Counted from the first letter of the stretch, positions 17,888 to 27,599 are shown. The stretch: DNA of 64,000 nt from Aquabacterium sp. A7-Y (GCF_026153205.1 NZ_JAPFBW010000021.1:62001-126000); one strand, 5' to 3'. Numbers and translations: made by a program. Notes: generated from the sequence alone by a model not told the origin.

Positions 17888-18934
17888 ATGTCACGCCCCT
17901 TCGAGTCCGACCCGAACCACACCGACCCGACGCCCCTCACGCCGGACCGCCTCCACCCCTACGCCAGCCTGACCCCCGACACGGTGCTCGACGCGCTGGA
18001 CCTCACCGGTCTGCGCGGCGACGGGCGGCTGATCCAACTCAATTCCTACGAAAACCGCGTCTTCCAGGTCTTTCTCGAAGACGGCGGCGCGGTGATCGCG
18101 AAGTTCTACCGCCCGGAGCGCTGGACCGATGCCCAGATCGAGGAGGAGCATCGCTTTGCGCTGGAGCTGGCGGAGGCCGAGATCCCGGTGGTAGCCCCGC
18201 TGTCCTTCGAGGCGGGCGGCGACACCGGCACCCTGGGACACCATGCGGGCTTCCGCTTCGCGGTCTACCCGCGCCGCGGCGGCCGCGCTCCCGAACTCGA
18301 CGACCCCGAGACGCTGGAGTGGACCGGCCGCTTCCTCGGCCGCATCCACGCGGTCGGGGCGCGCAGCCGCTTCACCGTGCGGCAGACCCTGGATCTGCAG
18401 ACGCTGGGGCTGGAGTCGCGCGACTGGCTGCTGGAGCACGAGGCACTTCCGCCCGAGGTGCTGCCGGCCTGGCGCGACGCCGTCGACCGGGCGCTGGACC
18501 AGGTGGCGCGGACCTGGGAAACGGTGGGCCCGCTGCCGCAGTTGCGTCTGCACGGCGATTGCCACCTCGGCAACATTCTCTGGACCGAGGCGGGCCCGCA
18601 CTTCGTCGATCTTGACGATGCACGCACCGGCCCGGCAGTCCAGGACCTCTGGATGTTGCTGTCCGGCAACGCGGAATCCTTGCAGCAACAGCTCTTTTTT
18701 GTTTTGAAGGGTTACCGGAACTTCGCCGACTTTGATCATCGCGAGTTACAGATGATCGAGCCACTGCGCACACTACGCCTCATACACCACAGTGCCTGGC
18801 TGGCGCGCCGGTGGGACGACCCCGCCTTCCCGCATGCCTTCCCTTGGTTCGGAAGCTCCGGCTATTGGTCGGAGCAGGTAATACGCTTGCGTGAGCAGTT
18901 GCAAGCGATGCAAGAACCACCGTTGCACCTGTAA
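17888..18934 (+). CDS. srkA: Stress response serine/threonine protein kinase SrkA (YihE/RdoA)
   Basis: 348 residues. SrkA is a cytoplasmic kinase of the choline-kinase-like fold that protects cells from stress-induced death in E. coli. The Brenner-type catalytic motif is HGDCHLGNILW, and the metal-binding DFG-equivalent is VDLDDAR. Upstream, VFQVFLEDGGAVIAKFYRPERW holds the ATP-binding Lys, followed by the helix Glu in EEEHRF. ATG 17888 is chosen; a GTG one codon earlier (17885) would add one residue. The gap to the previous gene is 29 bp, so they may be co-transcribed. Confidence 0.93.
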   Translation: MSRPFESDPNHTDPTPLTPDRLHPYASLTPDTVLDALDLTGLRGDGRLIQLNSYENRVFQVFLEDGGAVIAKFYRPERWTDAQIEEEHRFALELAEAEIPVVAPLSFEAGGDTGTLGHHAGFRFAVYPRRGGRAPELDDPETLEWTGRFLGRIHAVGARSRFTVRQTLDLQTLGLESRDWLLEHEALPPEVLPAWRDAVDRALDQVARTWETVGPLPQLRLHGDCHLGNILWTEAGPHFVDLDDARTGPAVQDLWMLLSGNAESLQQQLFFVLKGYRNFADFDHRELQMIEPLRTLRLIHHSAWLARRWDDPAFPHAFPWFGSSGYWSEQVIRLREQLQAMQEPPLHL

Positions 18935-19040
18935 CCCTGGCGGCGAGCTCCATGCCCGGAATACCCCTAGAGATACCCTTACCTGGGGGCTGCATCTTCT
19001 AGCAGCTCCGAATACGCTCCTGTTTGCCCCATGCGTTATC

Positions 19041-19057
19041 GCCCGTAGTGGGCTTTT
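19041..19057 (+). terminator. Weak hairpin plus T4 between srkA and the PEP-CTERM gene
   Basis: GCCC-GTAGT-GGGC followed by TTTT. The stem is only four pairs and it lies immediately before the AGGAGG of the next gene, so it might equally be part of that gene's leader. Confidence 0.35.
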
Positions 19058-19081
19058 ACTTCCCTCAGGAGGATTTCAACA

Positions 19082-19693
19082 ATGAAACGTCATCTGCTCG
19101 CGTTGGGTCTGGCCCTCGCAGCTGGTACCGCCAGCGCACAACTCGCCGTGTCTTCGGGTTCCGAAATCTCGTTCACCGGCTACGAAGGCACCCCGGTGAG
19201 CTTCACTGGCGTGCTGAACAGCGGCGTCCGCAACGGCCTGATCGAATCCGCTCTGGGCGGCGATCTGACCGTGACCTTCCTCGGCAAGGACAACGCCGGC
19301 CACACCAACACGTTCGAGATCGGCGACGTCGTGGTCAACAACAAGACCAGCGCCGTTGGCGGCAGCTTCACCACGACGGTTGGCGCCGGTGCCCTGGACT
19401 TCCTGCTGACCGACACGACTGACGGCGACAACGTCGGCAACGGCGGCCCCAGCTCTGGTTACGCCAGCTACGTCCTGGTGGACGTGTCCACGCTGGGCGA
19501 AGCTTCGCCGGCTTATGGCAAGTTCGACTTCATCCTGGCCTTCAATGACGGCGCCACCCACGACGCCGACTATGACGACCTGGTGGTCGGCCTGAGCCTG
19601 GCTCCGGTGCCGGAGCCCGAGACCTACGCGCTGATGCTGGCTGGCCTGGGCGCCCTGGGCTTCATGGCCCGTCGCCGCAAGCAAGCCGAATAA
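19082..19693 (+). CDS. PEP-CTERM sorting domain-containing protein
   Basis: 203 residues. A signal peptide ending TASAQ is followed by a beta-rich secreted domain (with DADYDDLVVGLSL, a Ca-binding-like acidic loop) and a C-terminal PEP-CTERM tail: VPEPETYALMLAGLGALGFM then RRRKQAE. Exosortase cleaves at the PEP motif and links or releases the protein at the cell surface, usually together with exopolysaccharide. A very strong ribosome site (AGGAGG) precedes ATG. The GC-poor third positions typical of a highly expressed gene (many GGC/AAC/ACC codons) suggest good expression. Exosortase itself is not in the window. Confidence 0.9.
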   Translation: MKRHLLALGLALAAGTASAQLAVSSGSEISFTGYEGTPVSFTGVLNSGVRNGLIESALGGDLTVTFLGKDNAGHTNTFEIGDVVVNNKTSAVGGSFTTTVGAGALDFLLTDTTDGDNVGNGGPSSGYASYVLVDVSTLGEASPAYGKFDFILAFNDGATHDADYDDLVVGLSLAPVPEPETYALMLAGLGALGFMARRRKQAE

Positions 19694-19740
19694 GCTGAAC
19701 ACGCCGAGTCCGCCAGCCCCTCGGGGTCGGCGCTCAGCGG

Positions 19741-19767
19741 AAGCCGCCCCCCGGGGCGGCTTTTTTT
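19741..19767 (+). terminator. Terminator after the PEP-CTERM gene
   Basis: GCCGCCCC-CC-GGGGCGGC followed by T7 (19761-19767). Confidence 0.92.
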
Positions 19768-19794
19768 GTGCCCGCGTTGGTCTTCTTGCAACGC

Positions 19795-19816
19795 AAAAGC
19801 CGCCCGGAGGCGGCTT
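19795..19816 (-). terminator. Terminator after htpG
   Basis: AAGCCGCC-CGGA-GGCGGCTT with an A-run on the left, giving a T-run for the minus strand. It lies 47 bp beyond the htpG stop. Confidence 0.8.
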
Positions 19817-19862
19817 CAGGGGCGCGCCGTCGGCCAGCCCCGCGTCGGAACGAAAAAAGGCC

Positions 19863-21731
19863 TCAGGAGGTCAGCAAGGCATTCACGCGGCGCACATAGG
19901 CGCTCGGATCCTCCAACTGCCCGCCCTCGGCCAGCAGGGCCTGGTCGAACAGGATATGGGCGAGGTCGTCGAAGCGCTCGCTGTCCTGCAGACGCCGCAC
20001 CAGCGCATGCTCGGCGTTGATCTCCAGTACCGGCTTCGATTCGGGCGCCGACTGGCCGGCCTGCTTGAGCAGGCGTGCCAGATGGCCGCTCATCTCGCCC
20101 TCCTCCGTCACCAGGCAGGCCGGCGAATCGACCAGCCGGGTGGTGACGCGCACGTCCTTGGCCTTCTCCTTGAGTGACTCCTTCAGGCGGTCGAGCAGGG
20201 GCTTGAAGGTGGAGGCGGCCTCCTCGGCCTTTTTCTTCTCCTCCTCGTCCTGCAGCTTGCCGAGGTCGACTGCACCCTTCGCCACGCTCTGCAGCGGCTT
20301 GCCGTCGAATTCATAGAGGAAGTTGAGCATCCACTCGTCGACGCGGTCGGTCAGCAGCAGCACCTCGATCTCCTTCTTGCGGAAGATCTCCAACTGAGGG
20401 CTGTTTTTCGCTGCGGCCAGCGTGTCGGCGGTGATGTAGTAGATCGCCTCCTGGCCCTCCTTCATGCGCGAGACGTAGTCGGCCAGCGACACGCCCTCGT
20501 CGGCCTTCGTCGAGGCGAAGCGCAGCAGGCCGGCGAGGCGGTCGCGATTGGCGTTGTCCTCGCCGACGCCTTCCTTGAGAACCGCGCCGAACTCCTTCCA
20601 GAAGCTCGCGTACTTGTCCTTGTGGTTCTCGGCCAGGTCCTCCAGCATGGACAGCACCCGCTTGGTCGAGCCTTCGCGGATCGCCTTCACGTCACGGCTT
20701 TCCTGCAGCAGCTCGCGCGAAACGTTGAGCGGCAGGTCGGCACTGTCGATCACGCCCTTGACGAAACGCAGATAGACCGGCATCAGCGCCTCGGCGTCGT
20801 CCATGATGAAGACGCGCTTGACGTAGAGCTTCACACCGCCGCGCTTGTCGCGGTTCCAGAGGTCGAAGGGCGCCTTGGACGGGATGTAGAGCAGCTGGGT
20901 GTATTCGCTGCGGCCCTCGACCCGGTTGTGGGTGTAGGCCAGCGGCGCCTGCTGGTCGTAGCTGATCTGCTTGTAGAACTCGTGGTACTGCTCCTCGCTG
21001 ATCTCGCTCTTGGAGCGGGTCCAGAGGGCCGCGGCCTGGTTGACCGTCTCCCACTCGTCCTTCAGCACGGTCGCGCCCTGGTCCTTGTCCCACTCCTCCT
21101 TGCGCATCAGGATGGGCAGCGAGATGTGGTCGGAGTACTTGGAGATGATGGACTTCAGCTTCCAGGTGCTGGCGAACTCGTCCTCGCCCTCGCGCAGGTG
21201 CAGGATCACGTCCGTGCCGCGCTTCTCGCGGGTGAGGCTCTCGACCTCGAAATCGCCGCTGCCGTCGCTGCTCCAGCGCACGCCCTCCTCGGGCTTGAGG
21301 CCGGCGCGGCGCGATTCCACGGTGATGCGGTCGGCAACGATGAAGCCGCTGTAGAAGCCGACGCCGAACTGACCGATCAGCTGGGCGTCCTTCTGCTGGT
21401 CGCCGGAGAGCCGCTCCATGAATTCGCGCGTGCCGCTCTTGGCGATGGTGCCGAGGTTGGCGATCGCTTCCTCGCTCGACAGGCCGATGCCGTTGTCGCT
21501 GATCGTGATGGTGCGGGCGTCCTTGTCGAAGCTGACCCGCACCTCCAGGTTGGGCTGGTCTTCGTAGAGGGCATTGTGGTTGAGCGCCTCGAAGCGCAGC
21601 TTGTCGCAGGCGTCCGACGCGTTGGAGATCAGCTCGCGCAGGAAGATCTCCTTGTTCGAATACAGGGAGTGGGCAACGAGCTGCAGGAGTTGCTTGACTT
21701 CGGCTTGAAACGACAGTGTCTGTTTTTCCAT
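19863..21731 (-). CDS. htpG: Molecular chaperone HtpG (bacterial Hsp90)
   Basis: 622 residues. ATP-dependent homodimeric chaperone of the cytosol. The GHKL ATP site is intact: [28 protein letters not shown] and FGVGFYSGF. The middle domain has the catalytic Arg loop ([12 protein letters not shown]), followed by the C-terminal dimerisation domain. The start is ATG 21731 ([19 protein letters not shown]), the family N-terminus. The in-frame extension upstream is not conserved. Length and motifs are normal. Confidence 0.97.
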   Translation of the reverse strand: MEKQTLSFQAEVKQLLQLVAHSLYSNKEIFLRELISNASDACDKLRFEALNHNALYEDQPNLEVRVSFDKDARTITISDNGIGLSSEEAIANLGTIAKSGTREFMERLSGDQQKDAQLIGQFGVGFYSGFIVADRITVESRRAGLKPEEGVRWSSDGSGDFEVESLTREKRGTDVILHLREGEDEFASTWKLKSIISKYSDHISLPILMRKEEWDKDQGATVLKDEWETVNQAAALWTRSKSEISEEQYHEFYKQISYDQQAPLAYTHNRVEGRSEYTQLLYIPSKAPFDLWNRDKRGGVKLYVKRVFIMDDAEALMPVYLRFVKGVIDSADLPLNVSRELLQESRDVKAIREGSTKRVLSMLEDLAENHKDKYASFWKEFGAVLKEGVGEDNANRDRLAGLLRFASTKADEGVSLADYVSRMKEGQEAIYYITADTLAAAKNSPQLEIFRKKEIEVLLLTDRVDEWMLNFLYEFDGKPLQSVAKGAVDLGKLQDEEEKKKAEEAASTFKPLLDRLKESLKEKAKDVRVTTRLVDSPACLVTEEGEMSGHLARLLKQAGQSAPESKPVLEINAEHALVRRLQDSERFDDLAHILFDQALLAEGGQLEDPSAYVRRVNALLTS

Positions 21732-21906
21732 GGCGTATCCCGAATTCTGTTTATGGGGTGCGGCCGCAAAGGTAAGGGCCTGCCGGCGCGGTTTCAAGAG
21801 GGTGCGGCAGGCCGCCAGCGAAAAACGCCGGCTCGACGCCGCCGGGACGTAAAAACGCCGGCTCGTGGCCGGCGTTGCGCAAGGGTCAGGAAAAACGCCT
21901 GCCTGT

Positions 21907-22659
21907 TCAGCGGCCGCGCAGGTGGGCGGGCGCCTCCAGCCGGCGGGCCAGCAGCGACAGCACCAGGGTCAGCACCAGGTACATCACCGAGATGGCGATG
22001 TACGGCTCCCAGTAGCGCGAATAGGCGCCGGCCACGGTGCGGGCCGCCAGGGCCAGCTCCGCGAGGCCGATGGCCGACACCAGCGACGAGTCCTTCACCA
22101 GGGTGACGGCCTCGTTCACCAGGGGCGGCACCATGCGACGCACCGCCTGCGGCAAGATCACGTGGCGCATGCTTTGCGCGTGCGTCAGGCCCAGGCTGTA
22201 GGCGGCCTGCGTCTGCCCGCCGTGGATGGACTGGATGCCGGCGCGGAAGATCTCGGAGATGTAGGCACCGGCATTGAGCGTCAGCGCCAGCGCCCCCGAG
22301 AAGAAGGCGCCCCACTCCTGCCGGAAGGAGGTGGCGGCGTCACCGCTCAGCAGCAACCCGTGCTGCGGGTGCACCAGCGTCGGCATCAACGCGAAGTGCA
22401 CCAGCAGGATCTGCACGAACAGCGGCGTGCCGCGGAAGAAGGTGACGTAGGCCAGCGTTCCCCACTGCAGCGGCTTGAGCAGGACCGCGGCCCAGAGCGC
22501 CTTCGGTGGCGGCGCATACCGCGAGCTGCCGATCAGCCCCAGGACCAGGCCCAGCGCCAGCCCCGCCGTGATGGCGACCAGCGTGAGCTTGATGGTCATC
22601 CACAAGCCGGCGGTGAACAACGGCACGTAGCCGGACAGGATCTCCCAGCGCAAATCCAC
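21907..22659 (-). CDS. Polar amino-acid ABC transporter permease
   Basis: 250 residues. Inner-membrane permease of the HisM/GlnP type with five or six hydrophobic segments. The EAA loop contacting the ATPase reads [22 protein letters not shown], followed by [17 protein letters not shown], both near-diagnostic. A long loop (residues 95-115, [20 protein letters not shown]) is also seen in this subfamily. It follows the solute-binding gene by 32 bp. The ATPase gene is missing here, so an ATPase elsewhere must complete the transporter. Confidence 0.92.
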   Translation of the reverse strand: MDLRWEILSGYVPLFTAGLWMTIKLTLVAITAGLALGLVLGLIGSSRYAPPPKALWAAVLLKPLQWGTLAYVTFFRGTPLFVQILLVHFALMPTLVHPQHGLLLSGDAATSFRQEWGAFFSGALALTLNAGAYISEIFRAGIQSIHGGQTQAAYSLGLTHAQSMRHVILPQAVRRMVPPLVNEAVTLVKDSSLVSAIGLAELALAARTVAGAYSRYWEPYIAISVMYLVLTLVLSLLARRLEAPAHLRGR

Positions 22660-22691
22660 GACGAAGTCTTCCTTGGCAGCGGTTCAGCGCG

Positions 22692-23573
22692 TCAGTTCGA
22701 GGCGGCCGAGGCAGGCGCCGCGGCAGCGTCGGTCGCCTTGGCACCGAAGTACTTGGTGTAGATCTGGTCATAGGTGCCGTCGGCCTTGATGTCCGCCAGG
22801 CCCTTGTTCAGCTTCTCCAGCAGCTCGGTATTGCCCTTGCGCACGGCCAGGCCGTACTGCTCGGGAGCGAAGCTGGCGTCGTTGACGGTCTTGAACTTGG
22901 TGCCCGTGTTGTTGGCGATGTAGTTCACCACCACGCCGTTGTCGGCGACCACCGCGTCGACGCCGCCGGCCTGCAGCTCCTGCAGGGCCATGGGGGTGGA
23001 CTCGAAGCGCTTGATGTTGGTGCTGTTCTTGCCGAGCAGCTTGGTCACCACCTCGTCGCCGGTCGTGCCGGTCTGCACGCCGACCTTGAGCTTCTTGAGG
23101 TCCGCGAACTTGCTCACCTTGGAGCTGTCGGGCACGGCGATCAGCTGCTGGGCGTCAAAGTAGGGACTGGAGAAGTCCATCGTCTGCTTGCGCTCCTCGG
23201 TGATCGTGATCGCCGAGACGAGCAGGTCGCGATCGCCTTGCGCCAGGGTGTTGAAGATGCCTTCCCAGGGCGTATTGACGAACTTGACCTCGATGCCGGC
23301 CTTGGCGGCGACGGCCTTCACGATGTCGATGTCGAAGCCGACGATCTCACCGGTCGAGTTCTGCGACTCGAAGGGTGCGTAGGCAGCGTCGGTGCCGACG
23401 ACATAGGTCTTGGCGGGTGCCGGGCTCGGCGCGGGCGCCGAAGCCTCGGTGGTGGGGGGGGCCGCCGGAGCAGGCGGCTCGGCCTGCTTGCCGCAGGCGG
23501 CGAGCACGAAGCCGGCCAGCAGCATGCCAGCGCGCTGCCACAGGGACGTGGAAGAGATGCTCAAGGTGTTCAT
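22692..23573 (-). CDS. Polar amino-acid ABC transporter substrate-binding lipoprotein
   Basis: 293 residues. Signal peptide with lipobox LAAC (C27), followed by a Pro/Ala/Thr linker (about 30-55) and a two-lobed SBP_bac_3 domain: YVVGTDAAYAPFESQN, GFDIDIVKAVAAKAGIEVKFVNTPWEGIF, then LLVSAITITEERKQTMDFSSPYF. These residues resemble binding proteins for Gln, Arg/His or similar amino acids; the exact ligand is unclear. A ribosome site GAGGG lies upstream. It is in an operon with the permease. Confidence 0.92.
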   Translation of the reverse strand: MNTLSISSTSLWQRAGMLLAGFVLAACGKQAEPPAPAAPPTTEASAPAPSPAPAKTYVVGTDAAYAPFESQNSTGEIVGFDIDIVKAVAAKAGIEVKFVNTPWEGIFNTLAQGDRDLLVSAITITEERKQTMDFSSPYFDAQQLIAVPDSSKVSKFADLKKLKVGVQTGTTGDEVVTKLLGKNSTNIKRFESTPMALQELQAGGVDAVVADNGVVVNYIANNTGTKFKTVNDASFAPEQYGLAVRKGNTELLEKLNKGLADIKADGTYDQIYTKYFGAKATDAAAAPASAASN

Positions 23574-23817
23574 GAAACCCTCGTGAAAATCGGTAAACCC
23601 GCATTTTGACCGCAACGGACGCGGAAAAAGCCGGGGGATCGGGGACCCGCCCTGTGCAAGACCAGTGCCAAGGTGCGGCAAAACAACGATTTATCCCGCG
23701 CCTTGCGGGCTCCGTCGGTGTCCACGCCGCCCGGCGCAGGCGACGGCAGGAAGTGGACCCTGCACGACGACAGCCTCGCCAGCCCCCCGGAAGCAGGGGG
23801 CTGGGACATCCCCCAGT

Positions 23818-24213
23818 TCACGCACGCGGGACTTCGTAGAACTCGATGGGCAGGCCGTCGGGATCGGCGCAGAAGAAAAACCGCCGGCCGGTGTACTCGT
23901 CCACCCGCACCGGTTCGCACTCGACGCCCCCCTCGGCGAGCCGCCGCCGGCAGGCCTCGACGTCGGCCGTCGCGAAAGCCAGGTGCCGCAGCCCCTGCGC
24001 CTCGGGACGGCTGGGGCGTGGCGGTGCGTCAGGGAAGGTGAAGAGCTCCAGGCGCAGGCCGCCCGGGCCTTCGAGGTCCACCTTCCATGAACGCCGCGCC
24101 GCGCGGTAGTTCTCGGCCACGACACGCAGGCCCAGCAGCCCGACGTAAAAGCGCCTGGAGCGTTCGAGGTCGGCCGCGATCAGCGCCACATGGTGCAGGC
24201 CCAGCAGTTCCAT
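23818..24213 (-). CDS. VOC family protein (glyoxalase-like, YaeR type)
   Basis: 131 residues, one vicinal-oxygen-chelate domain. It begins MELLGLHHVALIAADLERSRRFYVGLLGLRVV with the first metal His (H8), and has GLRHLAFATADVEA (second His). The ending RRFFFCADPDGLPIEFYEVPR supplies the Glu ligand, so the His-Glu metal set looks complete. The reaction is unknown; YaeR-like proteins are not proven glyoxalases. Its start is 3 bp from the ybdK stop, so it is translationally linked to it. Confidence 0.88.
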   Translation of the reverse strand: MELLGLHHVALIAADLERSRRFYVGLLGLRVVAENYRAARRSWKVDLEGPGGLRLELFTFPDAPPRPSRPEAQGLRHLAFATADVEACRRRLAEGGVECEPVRVDEYTGRRFFFCADPDGLPIEFYEVPRA

Positions 24214-24215
24214 CG

Positions 24216-25343
24216 TCAGACCACCAGCTCCCCGCTCCAGCGCAGGCACTGCTGCCGCACCACCTCGGCCAGCAGGTACTCACGCTCCTGCACCTGACGC
24301 GCCCACGTGGCGTCGTTGCCGAAACGCTGCAGCTCGCTGCGCAGGTAACGCATCGCGGTGTCGGCCTTGAGGTCGATGGCGTGCTGCTCGGTGGCCGCCA
24401 TGGTGGCGAGGATGTCCTCGCGCAGGGTGCGGTGCTCGCCCGTCTTGGGGTCGACGAAGGTGCCGTCGGGGCCGAAGCGACAGGCCTGGAAGCGGTTGAA
24501 GGTGTAGACCAGGTAATCGTCCTCGGCCAGCTCAAAAGGTTTTTCCTTGCTGAGCCAGCTGCCGACGCACTGGATGTAGGCGGCCAGCGCCGCGGCCTTC
24601 TCGATGGTCAGCGGGGTGTCGAGCACGCGCACCTCGATGGTCCCGAACTCCGGCTTGGGACGGATGTCCCAGTAGAAGTCCTTCATGCTCTTGACCACGC
24701 CGGTGCGCGTCATCTTCTCGAAGAAAGTCCCGAAGTCGTCCCAGGTGGTCACGAAAGGCGCCCGCCCCGACAGCGGGAAGGCGAACACCGAGTTCAGGCG
24801 TGCCGAGTGGAAGCCGGTATCGGTGCCCTGGACATAGGGCGAGGAGGCCGACAGCGCGATGAAGTGGGGGATGAAACGCGACATGCCGTGCAGCAGTACC
24901 AGCGCCTCGTCCGGGCCGGGGCAGCCCACGTGCACATGCTGGCCGAAGATGGTGAACTGCTTGGAGAGGTAGCCGTACAGCTCGGACAGCATGTGGAAGC
25001 GCGGCGTGTTGAAGATGCGGCGCTCGCTCCAGTCCTGGAACGGGTGGGTGCCGCCGCCGCACAGGCCCACGTTGAGCTTGCGCGCGCAGTCCACCAGGGC
25101 GCCGCGGATCTCGGTCAGCTGGCTGAGCGCGTCGTCATAGTTCTGGCACACGCCGGTGGACAGCTCGATCATGCTGTCCGTCATCTCCGGCTTCACGTCG
25201 CCGGGGATCTTGCGCTTGTTCATCAGGCGCAGCAGGTCCACGGCGCTCGGCGACAGGTCGTAGTCGTGGGTGTTGACGATCCCCAGCTCCAGCTCCACGC
25301 CCAGGGTGAGGGGCTGCGAGGTGGCGAAGGCTTCCAAGGTCAT
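24216..25343 (-). CDS. ybdK: YbdK family carboxylate-amine ligase (putative glutamate-cysteine ligase 2)
   Basis: 375 residues. This GCS2 family forms gamma-glutamyl amide bonds with ATP; E. coli YbdK has weak gamma-glutamylcysteine ligase activity and the true substrate is often unknown. Motifs: [11 protein letters not shown] (metal/ATP glutamates), [31 protein letters not shown], and [11 protein letters not shown]. It is followed at once by a VOC gene and preceded by a KefB-like antiporter, a combination that recalls glutathione-linked detoxification. That link is inference. Confidence 0.92.
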   Translation of the reverse strand: MTLEAFATSQPLTLGVELELGIVNTHDYDLSPSAVDLLRLMNKRKIPGDVKPEMTDSMIELSTGVCQNYDDALSQLTEIRGALVDCARKLNVGLCGGGTHPFQDWSERRIFNTPRFHMLSELYGYLSKQFTIFGQHVHVGCPGPDEALVLLHGMSRFIPHFIALSASSPYVQGTDTGFHSARLNSVFAFPLSGRAPFVTTWDDFGTFFEKMTRTGVVKSMKDFYWDIRPKPEFGTIEVRVLDTPLTIEKAAALAAYIQCVGSWLSKEKPFELAEDDYLVYTFNRFQACRFGPDGTFVDPKTGEHRTLREDILATMAATEQHAIDLKADTAMRYLRSELQRFGNDATWARQVQEREYLLAEVVRQQCLRWSGELVV

Positions 25344-25374
25344 GCGTGTCTCTCCTTGTTCTCGGGGGCTGTGG

Positions 25375-25442
25375 TGCGGAAACGCCGGGCCGCCCCCGGT
25401 TTCCGCAGCCCCTCGGGGGGCGGCCGCCGCGCAGCGGCGGCC
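25375..25442. repeat. Two tandem extragenic hairpins
   Basis: First: TGCGGAAAC..CGGG (25375-25389) with CCCGGTTTCCGCA (25395-25407). Second: GGCCGCCGC-GCA-GCGGCGGCC (25422-25442). They fill the gap between the antiporter stop and the ybdK start. There is no T-run, so they may be extragenic palindromes or a processing site rather than a terminator. Confidence 0.45.
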
Positions 25443-25451
25443 TGGCGGTGG

Positions 25452-26690
25452 TCATGCACGGCGTGCCGCGATCTCGTGGGCGCTGCGCAGCGCGGCCAGT
25501 ACGGCCAGCGCGCCGAGCAGCTCCATGATGGCGATCGAGCTCAGCGCAATGGGCGCCAGCTGACCGGCGAAATTGCCGTGCGAGGCCTGCAGGTCCGAGT
25601 ACATGACCAGCGCGGTGGCCGACAGCGGCGTGAGTGCCAGGCTCACGCCTATGCTCTGGCGCAGCGACTGGCCGCTGAACCAGCCGAGGGTCAGCACCGC
25701 GGTGCCCTTGGCTGCGGCGCGCGCAGCCATCGCGACCAGCGCGATCATGCCGCCGGTGGCCAGGCCCTCGACCGACCAGGACGAGCCGACGATGACAAAC
25801 AGCATCAGCACCAGCACGCCGCCCGCGGTCCCGAAGTGGCGCGGCCAGACCCAGGGCCGCTCGGTCGAGTTGCGCAGCCACAGGCCCGCCATCAGCGGCA
25901 TCAGCAGCGTCGACAGGCCGAACATCTTGGTGAGTGCCAGCGCCAGGGTGATCAGGCCCAGCAGCAGCAGGGTCGAGTTTTCGTTGCGCAGGTCCAGCCC
26001 GCGTGCCACCTTGGCGACCGCGAACCCGAGCAGGCCGGCGATCAGGAAGGAGCCGGCGAAGACGTAGAGCGGATGCACCACCGCCTGGACCGGGTTCTGC
26101 CCGGTATCCAGGTCCAGCCAGGCCAGCAGCAGCTTGCTGGCGAAGACGCCGTAGAGGGTGTTGAGCGCGGACATCATCGTGACCCGCTCGGTCACCTGGC
26201 CCTCGGCGCCGAACTCCGACGCCACCCGTGCGATCACGGCCGGCGAGGCGGGCACTGCAAGCACCGCCACCGCCGCCGACGAGGAGGCGTCCAGCCCGAG
26301 CCAGCGCATCGCCAGGTAGACCACGCCGAAGGTGAGCACGGCCTCGGCCAGGCTGGTGACGAGCAGAAAGGGATTGGTGCGCAGCCAGCGCAGGTGCACC
26401 CGCGCACCCAGCTCGAACAGCAGCAGCGCCAGCGCCAGGTCGACCACCAAGCGGACGGCGGTCGGCATCGTGCCGTTGCCGACGCCGTAGCCCGTCGCCG
26501 CCGCGGCCATGCCCACCAGCGAATAGCCGACGATACGCGGCAGCCCCAGGCGGCGGAACACCGCCTCCCCGATCAGCGCGCCGGCGATCATCACCAGCGA
26601 GGACCCGAGCAGGGCGTTGGGCCCCTCCCAGGCAAAGGCAGCACCGAGAAAGGACAGGGCCTGGGTCAGCGCGTCCACCATGTCTTGCAC
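25452..26690 (-). CDS. Cation:proton antiporter (KefB/CPA2-like, without TrkA-N domain)
   Basis: 412 residues, about 12 hydrophobic segments and no cytoplasmic nucleotide-binding domain. Family segments include LPRIVGYSLVGM near residue 50, LALALLLFELGARVHLRWL (the CPA2 'FE.G' motif), and the discontinuous-helix region VLAVPASPAVIARVASEFG, where the usual transport ND/DD pair is not evident. It would exchange K+ or Na+ for H+. No kefF or kefG partner is adjacent. The gene precedes ybdK with two hairpins between them. Confidence 0.83.
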   Translation of the reverse strand: MQDMVDALTQALSFLGAAFAWEGPNALLGSSLVMIAGALIGEAVFRRLGLPRIVGYSLVGMAAAATGYGVGNGTMPTAVRLVVDLALALLLFELGARVHLRWLRTNPFLLVTSLAEAVLTFGVVYLAMRWLGLDASSSAAVAVLAVPASPAVIARVASEFGAEGQVTERVTMMSALNTLYGVFASKLLLAWLDLDTGQNPVQAVVHPLYVFAGSFLIAGLLGFAVAKVARGLDLRNENSTLLLLGLITLALALTKMFGLSTLLMPLMAGLWLRNSTERPWVWPRHFGTAGGVLVLMLFVIVGSSWSVEGLATGGMIALVAMAARAAAKGTAVLTLGWFSGQSLRQSIGVSLALTPLSATALVMYSDLQASHGNFAGQLAPIALSSIAIMELLGALAVLAALRSAHEIAARRA

Positions 26691-27353
26691 CTCCGTTTTT
26701 TGTCAGGTCGGCGCCGCCGCTGGCGGCACCTTGTTGTCTGCGCCCGGGCAGGCTGCCCGGGCTGCGGCGGCAGGTCAGCCGTCCGCGGCGCACCCGCCAG
26801 GCGCGCGGCCGGACCGCTGGGCGTCCGGCGCACCGACTTGTGGCAAAAACGGTGCCCACTTCGATGCGCCTGCGGCCGTCGACCGGCCTCCTGTCGCGAC
26901 TGTCACCGCCGGTGACCGGCCGAAAAGCGGGGCCGCCAGGCGGGCCACAGCAAGCCGGCCTCCGGGGTGGCTTGCGCCGGGTTGCGGGCATTCTGCACCA
27001 GGAGGCGGCCTCCCACAGGGCCGTAGGCGGGTTCGGGCCGAACCGTTTACGCAGAAGACGCGCAAAAAAAGCCCCCGCAACGCGGGGGCAAGGCTTCTTG
27101 GCCGCTGCGCTGCGCCAGAGGAGCTCCAGCACGGCGCGGCCGGACCATCCTAGCCTGAAACATTTGTACCGAGGTATTAACCGCGTCGCCGTCCAGGCCT
27201 GCATCCGGACCCATCGATCGCCCTGCAAGCCGCGCGGGGCAAGGCCGGCGGGCCGACAGGCGGTCGCGCTCGGCCCTCAACCGGGGGGGGCGCCTGCACG
27301 TCCTGCCGGGCAAGCGGGCACAATGCCCTCCTCATTCAGGGAAGGAAGTCGAC
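26691..27353. other. 663-bp intergenic region upstream of the antiporter
   Basis: No protein-coding gene is convincing here; short frames are GC shadows. It holds a CCCGGGCA-GGC-TGCCCGGG hairpin at about 26743-26761 and a minus-strand terminator (27064-27089). A -10-like TAGGAT on the minus strand (27152-27147) lies beside an AT-rich tract (27152-27180). See the candidate small RNA. Confidence 0.5.
27064..27140 (-). ncRNA. Candidate small RNA with strong terminator
   Basis: GCCCCCGC-GTT-GCGGGGGC followed by T7 on the minus strand (27089-27064) is a textbook terminator. It is about 500 bp beyond the cobN-like stop and not adjacent to any other minus-strand gene end. Upstream is TAGGAT, usable as -10, in an unusually AT-rich patch, giving a transcript of about 75 nt. 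No -35 is clear. The alternative is a distant terminator of the cobN-like operon. Confidence 0.25.
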
Positions 27354-27548
27354 ATGAGCGACAAGATGAGCAAAAACGAATGGATCGAGCGCTGCGCCGC
27401 GCGCATGCTGGCCCAGCAGGCGACGCTGGAGAGCGGTCCCGCCCTCGATCTCGCCGAGCAGGTGTGGACCGACGCACGCGGCGCGCTGGATCCCGAGCAG
27501 GCGGCCGACATGGAGCTGCGCGGCCGCTCCACCCTCACCCCCGCTTGA
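27354..27548 (+). CDS. Small conserved-looking hypothetical protein
   Basis: 64 residues, acidic and helical (MSDKMSKNEWIERCAARMLA..., ending GRSTLTPA). The ribosome site GGAAGGAAG is 6 bases before ATG, and codon usage fits the genome. No transmembrane segment or domain is recognised. It converges on the cobN-like gene with a 51-bp gap. The absence of a partner gene leaves its role unknown. Confidence 0.65.
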   Translation: MSDKMSKNEWIERCAARMLAQQATLESGPALDLAEQVWTDARGALDPEQAADMELRGRSTLTPA

Positions 27549-27599
27549 CTGATGCACTAGAAGCGCCGGCGCACGTCGGCTGACAGGCGTCTCCGGGCC

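Noticed and set aside
18935-19081. A sigma-54 promoter before the PEP-CTERM gene, as known for some PrsR-controlled genes
   Set aside because: I could not find a GG-N10-GC pair with matching flanks.
23781-23802. AGCCCCC / GGGGGCT hairpin after the VOC gene as a terminator
   Set aside because: No T-run on the minus strand after the stem, so only a weak structural signal.
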